NCBI GenBank assembly: GCA_039707465.1
Contig: CM077645.1
Span: forward strand, 164,008,503 to 164,072,502
Length of the DNA stretch: 64,000 bases
From: Rhabdophis nuchalis
Taxonomy: Eukaryota; Chordata; Lepidosauria; Squamata; Natricidae
Reading direction: 5' to 3'
In this document: one piece after another, positions 63,352 to 64,000 of the stretch
Layout of the letters: every line of letters starts with the position of its first letter
How positions within the stretch are numbered: the first letter of the stretch is position 1
The notes under the pieces: model-generated
The model's input: the letters and a program-made list of their open reading frames with translations, nothing else
What the model was told of the DNA's origin: nothing
Database searches by the model: none
Position numbers and translations under genes: made by a program

Positions 63352-64000
63352 ATGTGGTGGCTCAGTGATTAACATGCTGAGTGTTGAGGTCCTCGACTTG
63401 CGACCGGTCCTCGACTTACGACCGGCCGCAACTCTTCCACCTCTTCCCCCTGTAGCCGTGGTAACAGCCAGTCGCGCCTGATTGGCCCAGACGCGACTGG
63501 TGGGAATTGGGTCTCGGAGTGCCCTGATTGGTTCCCCACTTGACAGCTCCAGTATAAATAGCTGTCAAGCAGGGAATCCCCTGTCTACCGCTCTTTTGGA
63601 GTTGCTGTACATAATTGTCCGTATTTGCAATAGCAAAGCCAATAAACGGCTGTTTTGTTATAGACCTGAGTCGTACTCATCCTTTATCAAAATCTAACAC
63701 TGAGCTTGTCAATCAGAAAGATCAGCAGTTTGGCAGTTCGAATCCCTAGTGCTGCGTAATGGAGTGAGCTTCTATTACTTGTCCCAGCTTCTGCCAACCT
63801 AGCAGTTCGAAAGCATGCAAAAATGCAACTGGAAAAATAGGAAGCACCTTTGCTGGGAAGGTAACAGTGTTCCATGAGCCTTTGGCATTTAGTCATGCCG
63901 GCCACATGACCACAGAAAATGTTTTCAGACAGTGCTGGTTCTTCAGCTTTGAAATAGAGATGAGCACTGCCCCCTACAGTTGGGAATGACTAGCAAGGCA
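63352..64000 (+). mobile_element. Family A SINE split by a solo LTR; runs off the window
   Basis: The head GGATGTGGTGGCTCAGTGAT ends at 63381. The SINE resumes at 63700 with CTGAGCTTGTCAATCAG, the B box AGTTCGAATCCC, and the family A body, reaching GGGAATGACTAGCA at 63995, close to its 3' end. The A-box and B-box parts of the promoter are now separated by the 318-bp LTR. Confidence 0.85.
63377..63704. mobile_element. Solo LTR (318 bp) with 5-bp TSD
   Basis: The LTR at 63382-63699 starts TGTTGAGG and ends ATCTAACA (TGTT/AACA termini). The pentamer CTGAG, which is SINE sequence, flanks it at 63377-63381 and 63700-63704. A TATAAATA box near 63553 and an AATAAA near 63641 are spaced as in an LTR promoter and poly(A) signal read on the plus strand. 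An 18-bp direct repeat (GTCCTCGACTT-CGACCG) lies near the 5' end, and a 9-bp stem (CCAGTCGCG/CGCGACTGG) at 63468-63500. No internal proviral region is present. The parent LTR element family is unknown. Confidence 0.85.

Overview
This is nuclear DNA of a vertebrate, almost certainly a squamate reptile and plausibly a snake. The case rests on the repeats. Several LINE clades (CR1, L2, L1, RTE and an R4-like remnant) sit together, some with open reading frames. There are several tRNA-derived SINE families of squamate type, many short hAT elements, and abundant microsatellites. I recognise no host protein-coding gene and no rRNA or tRNA gene. The window reads as intergenic or deep intronic sequence built from successive transposon insertions.

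Layout. 1-7.6 kb: four hAT elements or remnants, a SINE and a CR1 3' end, in otherwise unassigned AT-rich DNA. 7.7-11 kb: a 3.3 kb CR1 LINE with an intact ORF2 and the last part of ORF1. 11-17.4 kb: microsatellites, SINEs, a hAT element, an R4-like LINE remnant and a fold-back hAT element. 17.4-20.3 kb: a three-layer nest of an old L1, a younger truncated L1 with target-site duplications (TSDs), and an L2 inside that. 20.3-38 kb: mostly unassigned DNA with L2 and CR1 3' ends, SINEs, two hAT elements and a 388-bp solo LTR. 38.3-39.3 kb: a SINE, then a composite repeat carrying a complete hammerhead-ribozyme motif. 39.4-48.7 kb: a near-complete minus-strand L2 split by a full-length plus-strand L1 with both ORFs intact and a 17-bp TSD. 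48.7-49.8 kb: microsatellites, a nested AT-rich palindrome and Penelope-like sequence. 50-58 kb: unassigned DNA with L2, SINE, hAT and CR1 copies and a perfect 52-bp tandem duplication. 58-59.1 kb: a hAT element with a second hAT element and an L1 3' end inserted in it, then an RTE 3' end. 59.3-62 kb: a 2.3 kb L2 with one nonsense codon and a long (AAT)n that is the tail of another L2. 62-64 kb: decayed DNA-transposon sequence and a SINE split by a 318-bp solo LTR with a 5-bp TSD.

How the parts relate. The autonomous-type elements are the CR1 (ORF2 intact), the L1 (ORF1 and ORF2 intact) and the L2 (ORF intact until the L1 landed in it). Each encodes an apurinic-type endonuclease and a reverse transcriptase. 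Many shorter pieces are 5'-truncated copies of the same families. SINEs and short hAT elements encode nothing and depend on enzymes supplied in trans. TSDs give the order of insertion in several nests. Family names rest on motifs and remembered consensus features; no database search was possible.
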